From Pseudoalteromonas luteoviolacea (lineage in GTDB: Bacteria > Pseudomonadota > Gammaproteobacteria > Enterobacterales > Alteromonadaceae): a stretch of 64,000 nt of DNA. The notes under the pieces are model-generated. The model was not told where the DNA came from, did no database searches, and saw only the letters and a program-made list of their open reading frames with translations. Positions 1-8,957 of the stretch are shown one piece after another. Location of the stretch: assembly GCF_001696455.1 (NCBI RefSeq), contig NZ_MAUJ01000005.1, positions 62,001 through 126,000 on the forward strand. Direction: 5' to 3'. Numbering within the stretch: the first letter of the stretch is position 1; each line of letters starts with the position of its first letter. A program made the translations under genes and the position numbers.

Positions 1-170
1 AATTGACAGTAAATACTTTTGACTTACTCGCTTTGAAAGTCACTGACTTTAAGTCTGTACGTTTTGCTCCTGACAATTTTAATCATTCGAATAAAATATT
101 TTCCAATTTCGGCGTTTTGTCCTGTCTTTTTGCTATCTGCACAATACAATAGCGTCGAAAAGGAGACACC

Positions 171-1349
171 ATGCAACACCGTACCAGCAAATCTTTAATT
201 TTTATTCTCGCCCTGCTTGTCATTTTTTGCCCGCTAGGCATTGATTTATACCTGCCTGCCTTTGTCGACATGCAAAATGCCTTGGTCGTTAGTGAGGCTA
301 AAATTCAGCAAACTGTCAGTGTTTACATGCTGGCTGTAGGCCTTGGGCAATTAATTGCTGGCCCGCTTGCAGATAAATACGGCCGAAAACCCATTGCAAT
401 CTTTGGTATTGCTCTGTTTATCGCGGGTGCTATTTTGGCAACACTCGCACAAACGTGGGAATGGGTCATGATGGCTCGCGTATTACAGGGCCTAGGCGCT
501 TGTGCCACATTCGTTAGCGCGTTTGCCATTGTCAGAGATAGTTTTGGCCATAAAGGCAGTGGTCAAATGATCACTTACCTCAATGGTATTGTTTGCTTTA
601 TCCCTGCGCTCGCGCCCATTTTGGGCGCTTGGTTAACAGTCGAATTTGGCTGGCGAAGTAACTTCTTGTTTTTAAGCGTCTTTGCCGTAATCGGCTTAAT
701 GGTGATATTTGTGATGTTTAAAGAAACCAAGCCCGAAGACTCTATTTATCAAGGACACATATTAGATTTTCGCCGTTTCACGCCAATGTTGAGTAGCTCA
801 AAGTTTATGTTTAATGCCTCCATCACCATGGTATGCATGTCTGCGATGTTAGTTTTCGTCGTCGGTGCGCCGGGTTGGATCATGTCTCATTTGAGCAAAC
901 CGATGTCTGACTTTACCCTGTGGTTTGCCATCAATGCCGCCATTAGTATCGTATCGAGCTTTATTGCACCACAATTCATTAAGCGTAACAGTCGCAGAGC
1001 TCTGCAGTTTGGACTGACACTATTCTGCGGCGCGGGTGTTATTACCTTTGCCTTGCCTCAGACAGATGTCATCACTTACATGCTCCCCATGTATATCGCA
1101 TCTATAGGGTTTGCCTTTACTCTGGGTGCAGCTGCTGGTAACGCACTTGCAGAATTTCCAAAGCAAGCGGGTACAGCCTCTGCACTGATAGGGTTAATGC
1201 AAATGAGTGGCGCCGGCTTACTCGCTGTCGCAACACAACCTCTGGGTTTGATTGCTCCTTGGCAGCTGGCATTACACTTGATTATGGCAATGCCGTTTTT
1301 ATTACTTTTGTTTTCAAAGTATCGTCATACATTGCACAGCGCGGCTTAA
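171..1349 (+). CDS. Bcr/CflA-family MFS multidrug exporter
   Basis: This is a 392-residue major facilitator protein of the inner membrane, predicted to export drugs or small metabolites using the proton gradient. The sequence is hydrophobic throughout, in keeping with about 12 membrane helices. Two family marks are visible: an acidic GIDLYLPA stretch in the first helix (about 23-30), typical of Bcr/CflA proteins, and the MFS loop motif GPLADKYGRKP at 64-74. The ATG start follows an AGGAG ribosome-binding site by about 6 bases. The length is usual for the family. It looks monocistronic, with an intrinsic terminator about 145 bases downstream. The substrate cannot be told from sequence, so I give no gene symbol. 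Confidence 0.9.
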   Translation: MQHRTSKSLIFILALLVIFCPLGIDLYLPAFVDMQNALVVSEAKIQQTVSVYMLAVGLGQLIAGPLADKYGRKPIAIFGIALFIAGAILATLAQTWEWVMMARVLQGLGACATFVSAFAIVRDSFGHKGSGQMITYLNGIVCFIPALAPILGAWLTVEFGWRSNFLFLSVFAVIGLMVIFVMFKETKPEDSIYQGHILDFRRFTPMLSSSKFMFNASITMVCMSAMLVFVVGAPGWIMSHLSKPMSDFTLWFAINAAISIVSSFIAPQFIKRNSRRALQFGLTLFCGAGVITFALPQTDVITYMLPMYIASIGFAFTLGAAAGNALAEFPKQAGTASALIGLMQMSGAGLLAVATQPLGLIAPWQLALHLIMAMPFLLLLFSKYRHTLHSAA

Positions 1350-1492
1350 TATAAATAACCAAAATAAGTCGTAAAATTGTCACATAGCAGAGGCATACTG
1401 TACCTCAATAGCTTACAGGCTGTTGTTTAGAAGACTTTTGACTTCTTTTAGCATTGTTTAGATTGATAGACTCAAGATCCCCCAACCTTGTT

Positions 1493-1522
1493 ATGCGGGC
1501 TTAATAACCCGCATAGTTTTTA
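1493..1522 (+). terminator. Intrinsic terminator after the MFS gene
   Basis: A 7-bp perfect GC-rich stem (ATGCGGG / CCCGCAT, 1493-1499 and 1508-1514) with an 8-base loop is followed by AGTTTTTATAA. It fits the end of the MFS transcript and insulates the LysE-type gene downstream. Confidence 0.6.
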
Positions 1523-1599
1523 TAAATTACAATAAAACATTTTCAAACTTTTCTTAACACATTAAACTAGCCCCGAAGTTAAAAAAAGAACAACTCCCT

Positions 1600-2238
1600 A
1601 TGCTGAACCCCGAATACTTAATTTCTTTCGCTGTAGCAAGCCTTGTTATTGCTGTTGCCCCTGGCCCATCAAATGCATTTTTAATGGCGCAAACCTTCAC
1701 CAATGGAAAAAGTGCTGGTTTGCAAAGCGCGCTTGGCTTCGCATTAGGTGGAGTAGTACATACTTTATTCGCGGTTATCGGCCTCTCCGCTATTTTGAAG
1801 GCTTCAGAGACGGCTTACAGCACAGTACAATACTTGGGTGCCGCTTATCTCGCTTATTTAGGCATTATGACACTCAAAGATACTCTGGCGAGTCAGTCGT
1901 CAAACGACCAACAAGATGAACAGGTAGATACCACTAAACCGAATAAAAATGTCACCTTTCAAGCAATGATGACCGAAGTGCTCAATCCTAAAGTTGCGCT
2001 ATTTTTCATTGCGTTTATTCCTCAATTTGTTGATACCTCTTTGGATGCCTCAACCACATTACAACTGGCTATATTTGGCCTCCTCTACCCCATATTGGCT
2101 TTTCCAATCGATTGTGCTTATGTATATGGAGGAGATAAAATTGCAGGGTATTTTCGGGCCCACCCACAAGCACCGATATGGATAGACCGAATATCGGGTG
2201 CCATATTTATAGCTCTGGCGATAAACCTCTTGTTATAG
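1600..2238 (+). CDS. LysE/RhtB-family amino-acid exporter
   Basis: This 212-residue inner-membrane protein belongs to the LysE/RhtB translocator family, which exports amino acids such as homoserine, threonine or lysine. The first membrane helix contains the family's APGPSN motif (about residues 21-26), and five to six hydrophobic segments are visible. A polar, charged loop rich in Gln, Asp and Lys (about 100-120) separates the two halves, as is usual. No strong ribosome-binding site precedes the ATG. mgsA follows after only 12 bases, so the two may be co-transcribed. The exported substrate cannot be assigned. Confidence 0.88.
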   Translation: MLNPEYLISFAVASLVIAVAPGPSNAFLMAQTFTNGKSAGLQSALGFALGGVVHTLFAVIGLSAILKASETAYSTVQYLGAAYLAYLGIMTLKDTLASQSSNDQQDEQVDTTKPNKNVTFQAMMTEVLNPKVALFFIAFIPQFVDTSLDASTTLQLAIFGLLYPILAFPIDCAYVYGGDKIAGYFRAHPQAPIWIDRISGAIFIALAINLLL

Positions 2239-2250
2239 AAGGACTTGCTA

Positions 2251-2709
2251 ATGGAACATAAACTATCAATGATTCCCGCTCAAAAACACATCGCGTTAGT
2301 CGCACACGATGGTAAAAAACAAGCAATGGTTGATTGGTGCGCCAATCATGTAAATATACTGAGCGGGCACAGCTTATCTGCAACAGGAACAACAGGTAAT
2401 TTGATAGAAGCTAAAACTGGCTTAGAAATTACAAAATTACTCAGTGGTCCAATGGGAGGAGATCAGCAACTCGGCGCAAAAATTGCTGAACAGCGTGTAG
2501 ATATGCTGATTTTCTTTTGGGACCCGCTCTCATCTCAGCCACATGACCCAGACGTGAAGGCCTTGCTTCGCCTAGCCGCAGTTTGGAATATACCCGTCGC
2601 GTGTAATGAAGCGACCGCCGATATGCTAATGACATCAACTTTTATGGATAGCGAGTTGCCAAGACAACAACCCGACTATAAAGCTTACTTACAAAACCGA
2701 CTTAGTTAA
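2251..2709 (+). CDS. mgsA: Methylglyoxal synthase
   Basis: The enzyme converts dihydroxyacetone phosphate to methylglyoxal and phosphate, a bypass of lower glycolysis that relieves phosphate-starved or sugar-overloaded cells. From the ATG at 2251 the protein is 152 residues, the same length as the E. coli enzyme. The numbering also matches: the phosphate-binding GTTGN loop is at 46-50, the catalytic Asp is D71 in GGDQQ, and the catalytic His is H98 in PHDPD. A TTG six bases earlier is in frame, but the AAGGA site at 2239-2243 is correctly spaced for the ATG. The gene converges on the yegD-like gene and the two stop codons interlock in a shared TTAA. Confidence 0.95.
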   Translation: MEHKLSMIPAQKHIALVAHDGKKQAMVDWCANHVNILSGHSLSATGTTGNLIEAKTGLEITKLLSGPMGGDQQLGAKIAEQRVDMLIFFWDPLSSQPHDPDVKALLRLAAVWNIPVACNEATADMLMTSTFMDSELPRQQPDYKAYLQNRLS

Positions 2710-4067
2710 CGATATATACGCTCAGCCCACTTTGTGAGGCCTGCGGTGACACTACCAAAGTTATCACCATTCAACATAGGGATTTCTCCTAAGGCTTCAC
2801 GTAAAGCTTGTTTTAAGAGAGGTGACTGGGCGCTGCCGCCGGTCAAATAAATGGTGTCAGGCTGCGCGCCAGCATCAATAATCGCTTGCTGAGCTAAATG
2901 TGTAATTTGCGATAAACTCGATTGTACAGATTCTTCAAGCTGGGTAACGTTGAGAGATTGAGATAAATGTGTTTCAAGAAAAGACAGATCTGAGCAGTGT
3001 TCAACTTGTGTGCTGAGCGCTATTTTTGCCAACTCTGCCTGTCTAACAAATTGATGCGTCATTTTATTTTTATGTATAACTTGTAAGCGAGCCAGTTTTT
3101 GGGCCTCTTTCACATCTCGCTGCATTGTTACCAACTCTCTCCCAAAAGCACTACTATAAAAGTCGCTTTGCATTTGAATGTCATTGATTTTGCATGCTTG
3201 CCAAAATATTTGATGAGGTAAAGGCAGACCTGACTTAAATTCACTGCCTAAGCCACATATCGGCATCAGTTGATGAAACGCTAAGGCAATATCTAAATCA
3301 TTTCCACCAATTCGCTTACCTGTGTGCGCGAGGAAGTCATTACTGCGGTCGAGTGCGCCTCTAAAACTAGGACCCATTTGTACAAACGAGCAATCACTGG
3401 TCCCGCCTCCAATGTCCACAACTAATACTTTTTGGTCCTGCTGTAAATTAGATTCAAAATCAATACCAGCAGCGAGCGGCTCGAACAAAAATTCGACCTC
3501 CTTAAAGCCAGCTCGCTTTGCCGCCGTACTCAAAATCTCTAATGCTTGACGGTTACTCTCATCTCCGCCCACAGCTTGGAAGTTAACCGGTCGGCCAATC
3601 ACTGTATGAGTCAGTGTTTTTCCTAAGTGGAGCTCTGCACGGCGCTTTAACTCAATGATCATCGCACTGGCAATATCTTCAAAAAATGAGATTTGCTCTG
3701 GTTTCAGGCCAATGGCACCAAAGAAAGATTTAGGAGATTTAACAAAATACCCTTCCTCAGGCATTGAAATATATTCTTCAATCGCCTCTTGTCCAACGAA
3801 GACGCCACTTTCAGTGCTCTCTAAATCCAGATCATGTCGAGCAAATTGCGCACTTTTAAGAATGCCCGCTCTCGTTTGACGATACGCGTTTTGCGCATTT
3901 GTATCTAGCGTTTTGGCAACCGTATCGGATATCAGTGAATTGTGAAGTGCGTATAATGTCGAAGGTAGATAGTGCTTACCTTGTTCCAATGGCACCAAGT
4001 TCACCTTGTTTTGCTGCAATACACCCATTGCACAATTTGAACTACCATAATCAAAACCGACAACCAT
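2706..4067 (-). CDS. yegD: YegD-like Hsp70-family protein
   Basis: This 453-residue protein has the actin/Hsp70 ATPase fold and lacks the usual DnaK substrate-binding domain; its length is close to E. coli YegD. Visible ATPase motifs are the N-terminal phosphate-1 loop DYGSSN (about 6-11), the phosphate-2 loop VVDIGGGTSDCSF near the middle, and the adenosine motif YLTGGSAQSP near the C-terminus. It is presumably a cytoplasmic chaperone-like ATPase; clients are not known for the family. There is no dnaJ or grpE partner beside it. Its stop codon overlaps that of mgsA by four bases. The family assignment is firm and the cellular role is not. Confidence 0.9.
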   Translation of the reverse strand: MVVGFDYGSSNCAMGVLQQNKVNLVPLEQGKHYLPSTLYALHNSLISDTVAKTLDTNAQNAYRQTRAGILKSAQFARHDLDLESTESGVFVGQEAIEEYISMPEEGYFVKSPKSFFGAIGLKPEQISFFEDIASAMIIELKRRAELHLGKTLTHTVIGRPVNFQAVGGDESNRQALEILSTAAKRAGFKEVEFLFEPLAAGIDFESNLQQDQKVLVVDIGGGTSDCSFVQMGPSFRGALDRSNDFLAHTGKRIGGNDLDIALAFHQLMPICGLGSEFKSGLPLPHQIFWQACKINDIQMQSDFYSSAFGRELVTMQRDVKEAQKLARLQVIHKNKMTHQFVRQAELAKIALSTQVEHCSDLSFLETHLSQSLNVTQLEESVQSSLSQITHLAQQAIIDAGAQPDTIYLTGGSAQSPLLKQALREALGEIPMLNGDNFGSVTAGLTKWAERIYR

Positions 4068-4148
4068 TGCGACCTCACAACTGTTAGGAAAAAGGCCGCG
4101 AAATGTAGCATAGCCCGCAAATAATTTAAAGAGGCATTAAGTGGCTCT

Positions 4149-4994
4149 TTACTGCAGCGACTCCCTTATTCTCAAAAAGCTTGCAAATCTAGGCTTACCG
4201 TATTTGGTCTTACCTTGGTATTGAAAAGTGATGGTACTGCCTATCGGGGGCGGAGCCTGTCGCTGCATATCACTAAAACCCGTGCCAATATTAAACGTTA
4301 CACCGGATGGCATGCGGACTTTGATTGCCCCCATCATCCCCTCATATTTGCCCTTTCCCGGTAAGTGTGCAATAACAACCGCTTCGGCATCAAATTTAGG
4401 CTTATACTTCAAGATTCGCGCCGTTCGGCCATTTGAGTGCATGGCATGCTTCTCATGCAACATCACTCCTTCTCCACCGCGTGCTAACACGCTCTGATAA
4501 AATGCGTCCAGCTCCAACTTATTATTAAATTGCAACTGCTCAACAGCCTTGACGTGCATACTAGGTAACTCATCAATCAACTTTCTATACGATTGATATC
4601 GATTTTCAAAAGACTGTTTGTCATCTGGGGCATCAAATACAAGATATTGTACTTGCAACCAGTTTTCATGATCGGGGACTTTTCGACGAATTAGACTACT
4701 CACAAAAGCAAAATTGTTATACCCGGCCCAAAGCTCTCCATCTAGCCAGCGATTGGGCAATACAGCCGTAAACCAAAAAGGCGCATGAATGATGTTGCCT
4801 TTGCGGGTTTTGAGATGTTTACCATCCCAAATTGCCCTCACACCGTCATATTTCTCACTGACTAAGTAACGGTGGACGGGTTGTTGTTGAGCGTAGACTT
4901 TGGCTAGCTGAACATCTGGTGCTTGTTTAGCGAAAAGAGGGGTCGTTATAAACGCGACAATGATGGCAATAGGCCAAATGATAGGTTGTTTCAT
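4149..4994 (-). CDS. ligE: Periplasmic ATP-dependent DNA ligase (LigE-type)
   Basis: This small ATP-dependent DNA ligase has 281 residues. Motif I is SEKYDGVRAIWDGK with the nucleotide-accepting Lys at 48; motif III-like and IV-like segments (YLVFDA, GGEGVMLHE) and a terminal KYKP motif V follow, and a short OB-fold domain completes it. Residues 1-22 form a signal peptide ending FAK, which puts the enzyme in the periplasm. That matches the LigE group of proteobacterial ligases, thought to act on incoming or extracellular DNA rather than in replication. Upstream on the same strand lie a HAD phosphatase and a small conserved gene, possibly one transcript. No DNA-uptake genes are adjacent. Confidence 0.88.
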   Translation of the reverse strand: MKQPIIWPIAIIVAFITTPLFAKQAPDVQLAKVYAQQQPVHRYLVSEKYDGVRAIWDGKHLKTRKGNIIHAPFWFTAVLPNRWLDGELWAGYNNFAFVSSLIRRKVPDHENWLQVQYLVFDAPDDKQSFENRYQSYRKLIDELPSMHVKAVEQLQFNNKLELDAFYQSVLARGGEGVMLHEKHAMHSNGRTARILKYKPKFDAEAVVIAHLPGKGKYEGMMGAIKVRMPSGVTFNIGTGFSDMQRQAPPPIGSTITFQYQGKTKYGKPRFASFLRIRESLQ

Positions 4995-5064
4995 GCTACT
5001 TCCCTTTGCAGATAAAAACGTATATCCCGTTTAAAAAGTAGCACTTTCAGCTTATTTGTACAGA

Positions 5065-5718
5065 CTATCCACCCGTTATTACATTTTTATAAGCGGACTC
5101 TAGATTATCACAAAGCCAAGCAGCCCTTGAAAAGTCTTGATTCTTTGAATGTTTATGAGGAATAACTATCGTTTTTACACCGGCTTCGACGGCGGCCAAA
5201 AGCCCTGTATGAGAATCTTCCAATGCAATTGCCTGATCCGGCGATATATTAAGCCGCTGCATAGCTTGTAGATAGGGTTCAGGATTGGGCTTAGGATGCG
5301 CTACATCATCTTTGCAAATCACACAATCAAACAGATCCAATAAACCATAATAGGACAAGACAGGGACTGCCTCTGCCGTTGTACTACCAGTCACCAATGC
5401 CAGTTTAAATTTCTGGGCACACAGCGACAAAACGTCCCTTGCATGAGGCATCAGTACAGGCTTGTGAACTTTTGCAGTCTCTATAAATTGAAGGTTCTTT
5501 GCTTCAGCCAGTGCCTGTGCGGTTTTCAGTAGAGAATAGCGTTGTTGCAATATCTGGCCAGTTTTCACGGTGGGAACACCTGAAAACTCATTGCAGAAAG
5601 TCTGCTCCTCAATGTGTACCTTAAGTGGCTTTAAGACCTCACACCAACTCAAGTAATGAAGTGTTTCTGAGTCTACCAATGTACCGTCAAAATCAAATAA
5701 TAACGCTTGTATACCCAT
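5065..5718 (-). CDS. HAD-superfamily phosphatase, beta-phosphoglucomutase/YqaB-like
   Basis: This is a haloacid-dehalogenase phosphohydrolase with a helical cap. HAD motif I is DFDGT (residues 9-13), motif II is LVTGST, the motif III Lys lies in DVAHPKPNP, and motif IV is EDSHTGLLAA. The layout resembles YqaB/YfbT sugar-phosphate phosphatases and beta-phosphoglucomutase, so a small sugar-phosphate substrate is likely but not proven. I place the start at the ATG at 5718 because an AAGGAG site sits five bases upstream; a GTG two codons earlier would overlap that site. It lies 26 bases downstream of a small conserved gene. Confidence 0.87.
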   Translation of the reverse strand: MGIQALLFDFDGTLVDSETLHYLSWCEVLKPLKVHIEEQTFCNEFSGVPTVKTGQILQQRYSLLKTAQALAEAKNLQFIETAKVHKPVLMPHARDVLSLCAQKFKLALVTGSTTAEAVPVLSYYGLLDLFDCVICKDDVAHPKPNPEPYLQAMQRLNISPDQAIALEDSHTGLLAAVEAGVKTIVIPHKHSKNQDFSRAAWLCDNLESAYKNVITGG

Positions 5719-5744
5719 AAACACTCCTTTTCTTTAAATGTAAG

Positions 5745-6044
5745 TTAGCCTTTTAGCGCAGCTGGCGGCTCAGCATAGGCTTCTTCACCAGTTTCAACCT
5801 CGACTAGCTCGTAACCACGTTGTTTTCTAACCACCTTTAATACTGGCTTTTCAAAAGCAGATTTCAGCCTGTCAGCGTCTGCTTGTAAATCTTCAATGGT
5901 ATGTCCAAAAGGAGCGGCGCCAGTCTCTGACCAATTCGTTACCTTTCCGTTGATGTTATACTCAACTTCATGAATTTGGTATAGCGCTGACTCGTTGTCT
6001 TTGCCTTCACAATAAATCACGCGATAGTTCCAAAATCCAGACAT
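5745..6044 (-). CDS. Conserved hypothetical protein, 99 aa
   Basis: I do not recognise a named family. The 99-residue protein is soluble and acidic, with no signal peptide or membrane segment. The N-terminal half reads as a small beta-rich unit with many aromatic residues (FWNYRVIYCE, ALYQIHEVEYN), and the second half carries a helix (about 50-65) and a final strand. The gene is real by its strong AGAGGAG ribosome-binding site seven bases before the ATG and by compact spacing to the HAD phosphatase gene, with which it may be co-transcribed. Confidence 0.75.
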   Translation of the reverse strand: MSGFWNYRVIYCEGKDNESALYQIHEVEYNINGKVTNWSETGAAPFGHTIEDLQADADRLKSAFEKPVLKVVRKQRGYELVEVETGEEAYAEPPAALKG

Positions 6045-6111
6045 GTTTAACTCCTCTTACTAATTACTACGCTGCGACTGTACCAACTAATTCGGTCAGT
6101 TGCATTAAAGA

Positions 6112-6150
6112 AATAAAAAACCCGCGCTATTTTATCAATAACACGGGTTT
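6112..6150 (-). terminator. Intrinsic terminator of the TonB-dependent receptor gene
   Basis: Read on the minus strand, AACCCG...CGGGTT closes a stem of about 13 pairs (with G-U pairs; bases 6119-6149) directly followed by TTTTTTATTT. It lies 27 bases after the receptor stop codon and before the small gene at 6044. Confidence 0.8.
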
Positions 6151-6176
6151 ATAAAGGTTTGCTTCACTTCAGTTAA

Positions 6177-8504
6177 TTAGAAGAAGCGAACCTTAAATTC
6201 AGCACCAATGAAACGTTCTTCATTCAACATACCTGTTAGGTTGTTGAAATCAACGCCACCAATGACGCGCTGTGTATCAAATAAGTTTCTTACGAATACA
6301 GAAGCTTCATATTCGTTATCACCAGAAGCCCAAGCGTAACCAGAACGTAAACCTACTTCAAATAACTCTTTACCAGTAAACTCGGCTGCTCTGTATAAGA
6401 AGAAGTCAATTTTGCTACGATAAGACGCATCTGCATACGTGAAGAATTCACCTTCACCAAGCTCTGTTGAGTAACGTAAAGTAGCATTTGCAATCCACTT
6501 AGGCGCATGAGGTAAAGAGTTGCCATCAATATTTGCAATCTCATCCATACCATCGCCATCTGCAGCAAATTGGTTAGGTATTTGACGGAACGGGTCTTGA
6601 ATTGTACACGCAGAACCACATGCACCGACTTCAAGGTCAGCATCATCTAACTCTGTCTCATTATAACTTAGGTTAAATGTTGCATTCAGTTCGTCAGTTA
6701 AAACCCACTCGGTATCAAGCTCAAAGCCGTAACCGTTCGTTTTGTCAGCGTTAAGTAGGCGGTTAAAGTTTGCACCACCACCAACAGCCGTTAGCTGCTG
6801 ATCGCTCATTTGATAATAGAAAACAGTTGCGTTTACACGGCCTTGGCCATCAAGTACATCAGATTTTACACCAAACTCAATTGAATTGGTTGTTTCTGAC
6901 TCAGCAACAGTGACGACATCGCCAAATAGGATACGACCCTGAACACTCGGTGCACGGAAGCCATTCGCTAAGCGCGCGAACAAGTTAACGTCATCTGTCA
7001 GTTTATATGTAGCACTTAAGTCCCAGCTTACATGGCTGTCACTTGGGTTTGCTGTGCCAACCAAAGAGTCAGCTCTACCTACAGGGCTCTTTGTGCGTTC
7101 TGCACGGAATTCTTTTTCATCGTCAGAATAGCGAAGACCTAAAGTCACGTCTAATTTGTCAGACACTGTGTAGTCAAATGAACCGAAAACAGCCCAAGCT
7201 GACGTGTCTTGAGTTTGCACTGCATAACCGTTTTGAACACCGTAATTGCCCGCGGCAGTATCGAACGCCAATGTATCATAACTAAAGCTTTCGATTGTCA
7301 TGTCCTCTTCAAACAAGAACACGCCCACTTGGTAATTAAAGTCACCAGAGTAGTTACTAGACAAACGCAATTCCTGAGTATATTGATCGTGCTCTGGTAA
7401 ACCATCTGCAGTTTCAGATGGGAAAGCTATCAACCCAGGACCTGACTGAGGTAAAAATACAGCGCCATATCCACCATCGATATCCGCGCGCGAGTATATT
7501 TCAGCACTTTCCCATGCAGAAATCGATGTTACTGTGTGTTCAGCAAGATCCCACTCTAACTTCAAACTCAACCCTTGTGTTTCTACCTGTTGAGTTGCGC
7601 GAGAGGCTGCGTCGTGGTAGACAACGTCATTGTCATATGCAGGGTTGATATTGTTTGAACCTTTTTCGATCAGGTTCGCACGGAATGGAATTGGACGACC
7701 ATCTAGATCACGAACGTGATAATTTAATAGACCTGTAAAGTCATCGCCTTCATATAAAAATTGAACGCGAGCAGCTTTTTCGCTGTAACCACCTAGAGAG
7801 TCATCTTTTGCGAACTCATTGGTTACACCTTCAGGTGAACGCACATCGATGTAGTCTGGCTGTTCTTGCCACAATACAGATACACGCGTAGAAATTCTAT
7901 CAGTCAGACCTGTGCCTACAGCACCTTCAAAGTCAACAGACTCACGGCTACCGTATGAAACTGATGCATAACCATCAAATTCTTGACTTGGTTTTACAGA
8001 GTCAAATTTAACAAGACCGGCTGGAGTATTACGGCCAAATAACGTTCCCTGAGGACCTCGAAGTACTTCAATACGCTCAATATCAAATACAGGGAAGCCT
8101 TTTAGAATAGGGTTTTCTTGAACAACTTCGTCAACAACCAAAGAAACAGGCTGTGAAGCATTTAGATCGAAGTCGGTGTTGCCAAGACCGCGGACATAAA
8201 AGCGCGGGAATGTACGTCCAAACGAAGATTCTACCGATAAGCTCGGGATCTTAGCGTTCATAAAGCGGATATCCATACCAGCTGAACTGTAGGCGTCAAG
8301 ATTGTCGCCTTGTAATGCAGACACTGAAACTGGCACTTCTTGTGCATTTTCAACACGCTTACGTGCTGTAATTTGGATCACTTCCAGTTGATTACTTTTT
8401 GCTTGCTCTTCTTCAGCAAGCGTTGTGAATGAAGTACCTGCCACAGCAGAGAACAACGTTGCATTGATCAAAGTTGCTAACGTAGATCTTTTCATTGCTT
8501 TCAT
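6177..8504 (-). CDS. TonB-dependent outer-membrane receptor
   Basis: This 775-residue outer-membrane transporter takes up a large or scarce solute using TonB energy. A signal peptide (about 1-30, ending TLA) is followed by a TonB box in LEVIQITA (40-47). The plug domain spans about 55-165 and includes the YVRGLG and IEVLRGPQGTLFGRNT motifs. The rest is a beta-barrel that ends in FKVRFF, with the terminal Phe typical of barrel insertion. No siderophore or cobalamin genes are adjacent, and no Fur-like box is visible; operator-like ACCGGT palindromes upstream hint at control by a LacI-type regulator and thus perhaps a carbohydrate ligand. The substrate is unknown. A second ATG at codon 4 is possible. 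Confidence 0.9.
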   Translation of the reverse strand: MKAMKRSTLATLINATLFSAVAGTSFTTLAEEEQAKSNQLEVIQITARKRVENAQEVPVSVSALQGDNLDAYSSAGMDIRFMNAKIPSLSVESSFGRTFPRFYVRGLGNTDFDLNASQPVSLVVDEVVQENPILKGFPVFDIERIEVLRGPQGTLFGRNTPAGLVKFDSVKPSQEFDGYASVSYGSRESVDFEGAVGTGLTDRISTRVSVLWQEQPDYIDVRSPEGVTNEFAKDDSLGGYSEKAARVQFLYEGDDFTGLLNYHVRDLDGRPIPFRANLIEKGSNNINPAYDNDVVYHDAASRATQQVETQGLSLKLEWDLAEHTVTSISAWESAEIYSRADIDGGYGAVFLPQSGPGLIAFPSETADGLPEHDQYTQELRLSSNYSGDFNYQVGVFLFEEDMTIESFSYDTLAFDTAAGNYGVQNGYAVQTQDTSAWAVFGSFDYTVSDKLDVTLGLRYSDDEKEFRAERTKSPVGRADSLVGTANPSDSHVSWDLSATYKLTDDVNLFARLANGFRAPSVQGRILFGDVVTVAESETTNSIEFGVKSDVLDGQGRVNATVFYYQMSDQQLTAVGGGANFNRLLNADKTNGYGFELDTEWVLTDELNATFNLSYNETELDDADLEVGACGSACTIQDPFRQIPNQFAADGDGMDEIANIDGNSLPHAPKWIANATLRYSTELGEGEFFTYADASYRSKIDFFLYRAAEFTGKELFEVGLRSGYAWASGDNEYEASVFVRNLFDTQRVIGGVDFNNLTGMLNEERFIGAEFKVRFF

Positions 8505-8613
8505 GTTGGTTTTTGACCTTTTTTATGCACTCTTTGAGTTCAACGGTAAATTGGGCGCCGTTTCACATTGGCTATGGCGTTCAATTTTGCGCGTTAATGA
8601 CAAACAACGCGGA

Positions 8614-8647
8614 CCTCGTACTCGAGAGTGCAAAGCGAAAAACGAGG
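8614..8647 (-). promoter_or_regulatory. Leader hairpin of the receptor transcript
   Basis: CCTCGT (8614-8619) and ACGAGG (8642-8647) are inverted, and the interior contains ACTC-GA-GAGT. If transcription starts near 8659, this stem would form early in a leader of about 155 bases. It does not match a riboswitch that I know. Confidence 0.3.
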
Positions 8648-8665
8648 CTGAACGCAACGGGCGTA

Positions 8666-8692
8666 ATTATAGCAGCAAATTTTTAAAATGCT
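8666..8692 (-). promoter_or_regulatory. Extended -10 promoter for the TonB-dependent receptor gene
   Basis: On the minus strand TGCTATAAT (8674 to 8666) is a perfect extended -10 element. A weak -35 (TTGAAG) lies 19 bases upstream. Transcription would start about 155 bases before the receptor ATG. Confidence 0.5.
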
Positions 8693-8917
8693 TCAAATAA
8701 ACACATAAATTACACACATTTTTACAACGTTCGACGACGTTAGGTCAAACTTTACAACTTTTAGCAACAAAAAGCGGACATTTGTCCTTATAAAAAAATA
8801 AATATTGTGGTCAGGAAATAGTTTTTTACCTATTCTTTAAACAAAACATCAATATTTCGTTGATGTTTCAAAAATAGCTAAGCTATGCACCAAAATGGAC
8901 AACCTAGCAAAAAATTA

Positions 8918-8957
8918 ATTATAACCGGTTACAATCGCCCAAAATGGTAACCGGTGT
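8918..8957 (-). promoter_or_regulatory. Tandem ACCGGT palindromes overlapping a TATAAT box (putative LacI-type operators)
   Basis: A perfect 10-bp palindrome TAACCGGTTA occupies 8922-8931, and a related imperfect copy GGTAACCGGTGTC lies at 8946-8958, with centres 26 bp apart. The first overlaps a minus-strand TATAAT (8918-8923). CG-centred palindromes of this kind are typical operators of LacI-family repressors. The likely target is the receptor gene about 400 bases downstream. No regulator gene is nearby. Confidence 0.45.

Noticed and set aside
8425..8700. Plus-strand frame across the receptor start and upstream region
   Set aside because: It runs antisense into the receptor signal peptide and through its promoter; no ribosome site and no protein-like composition.
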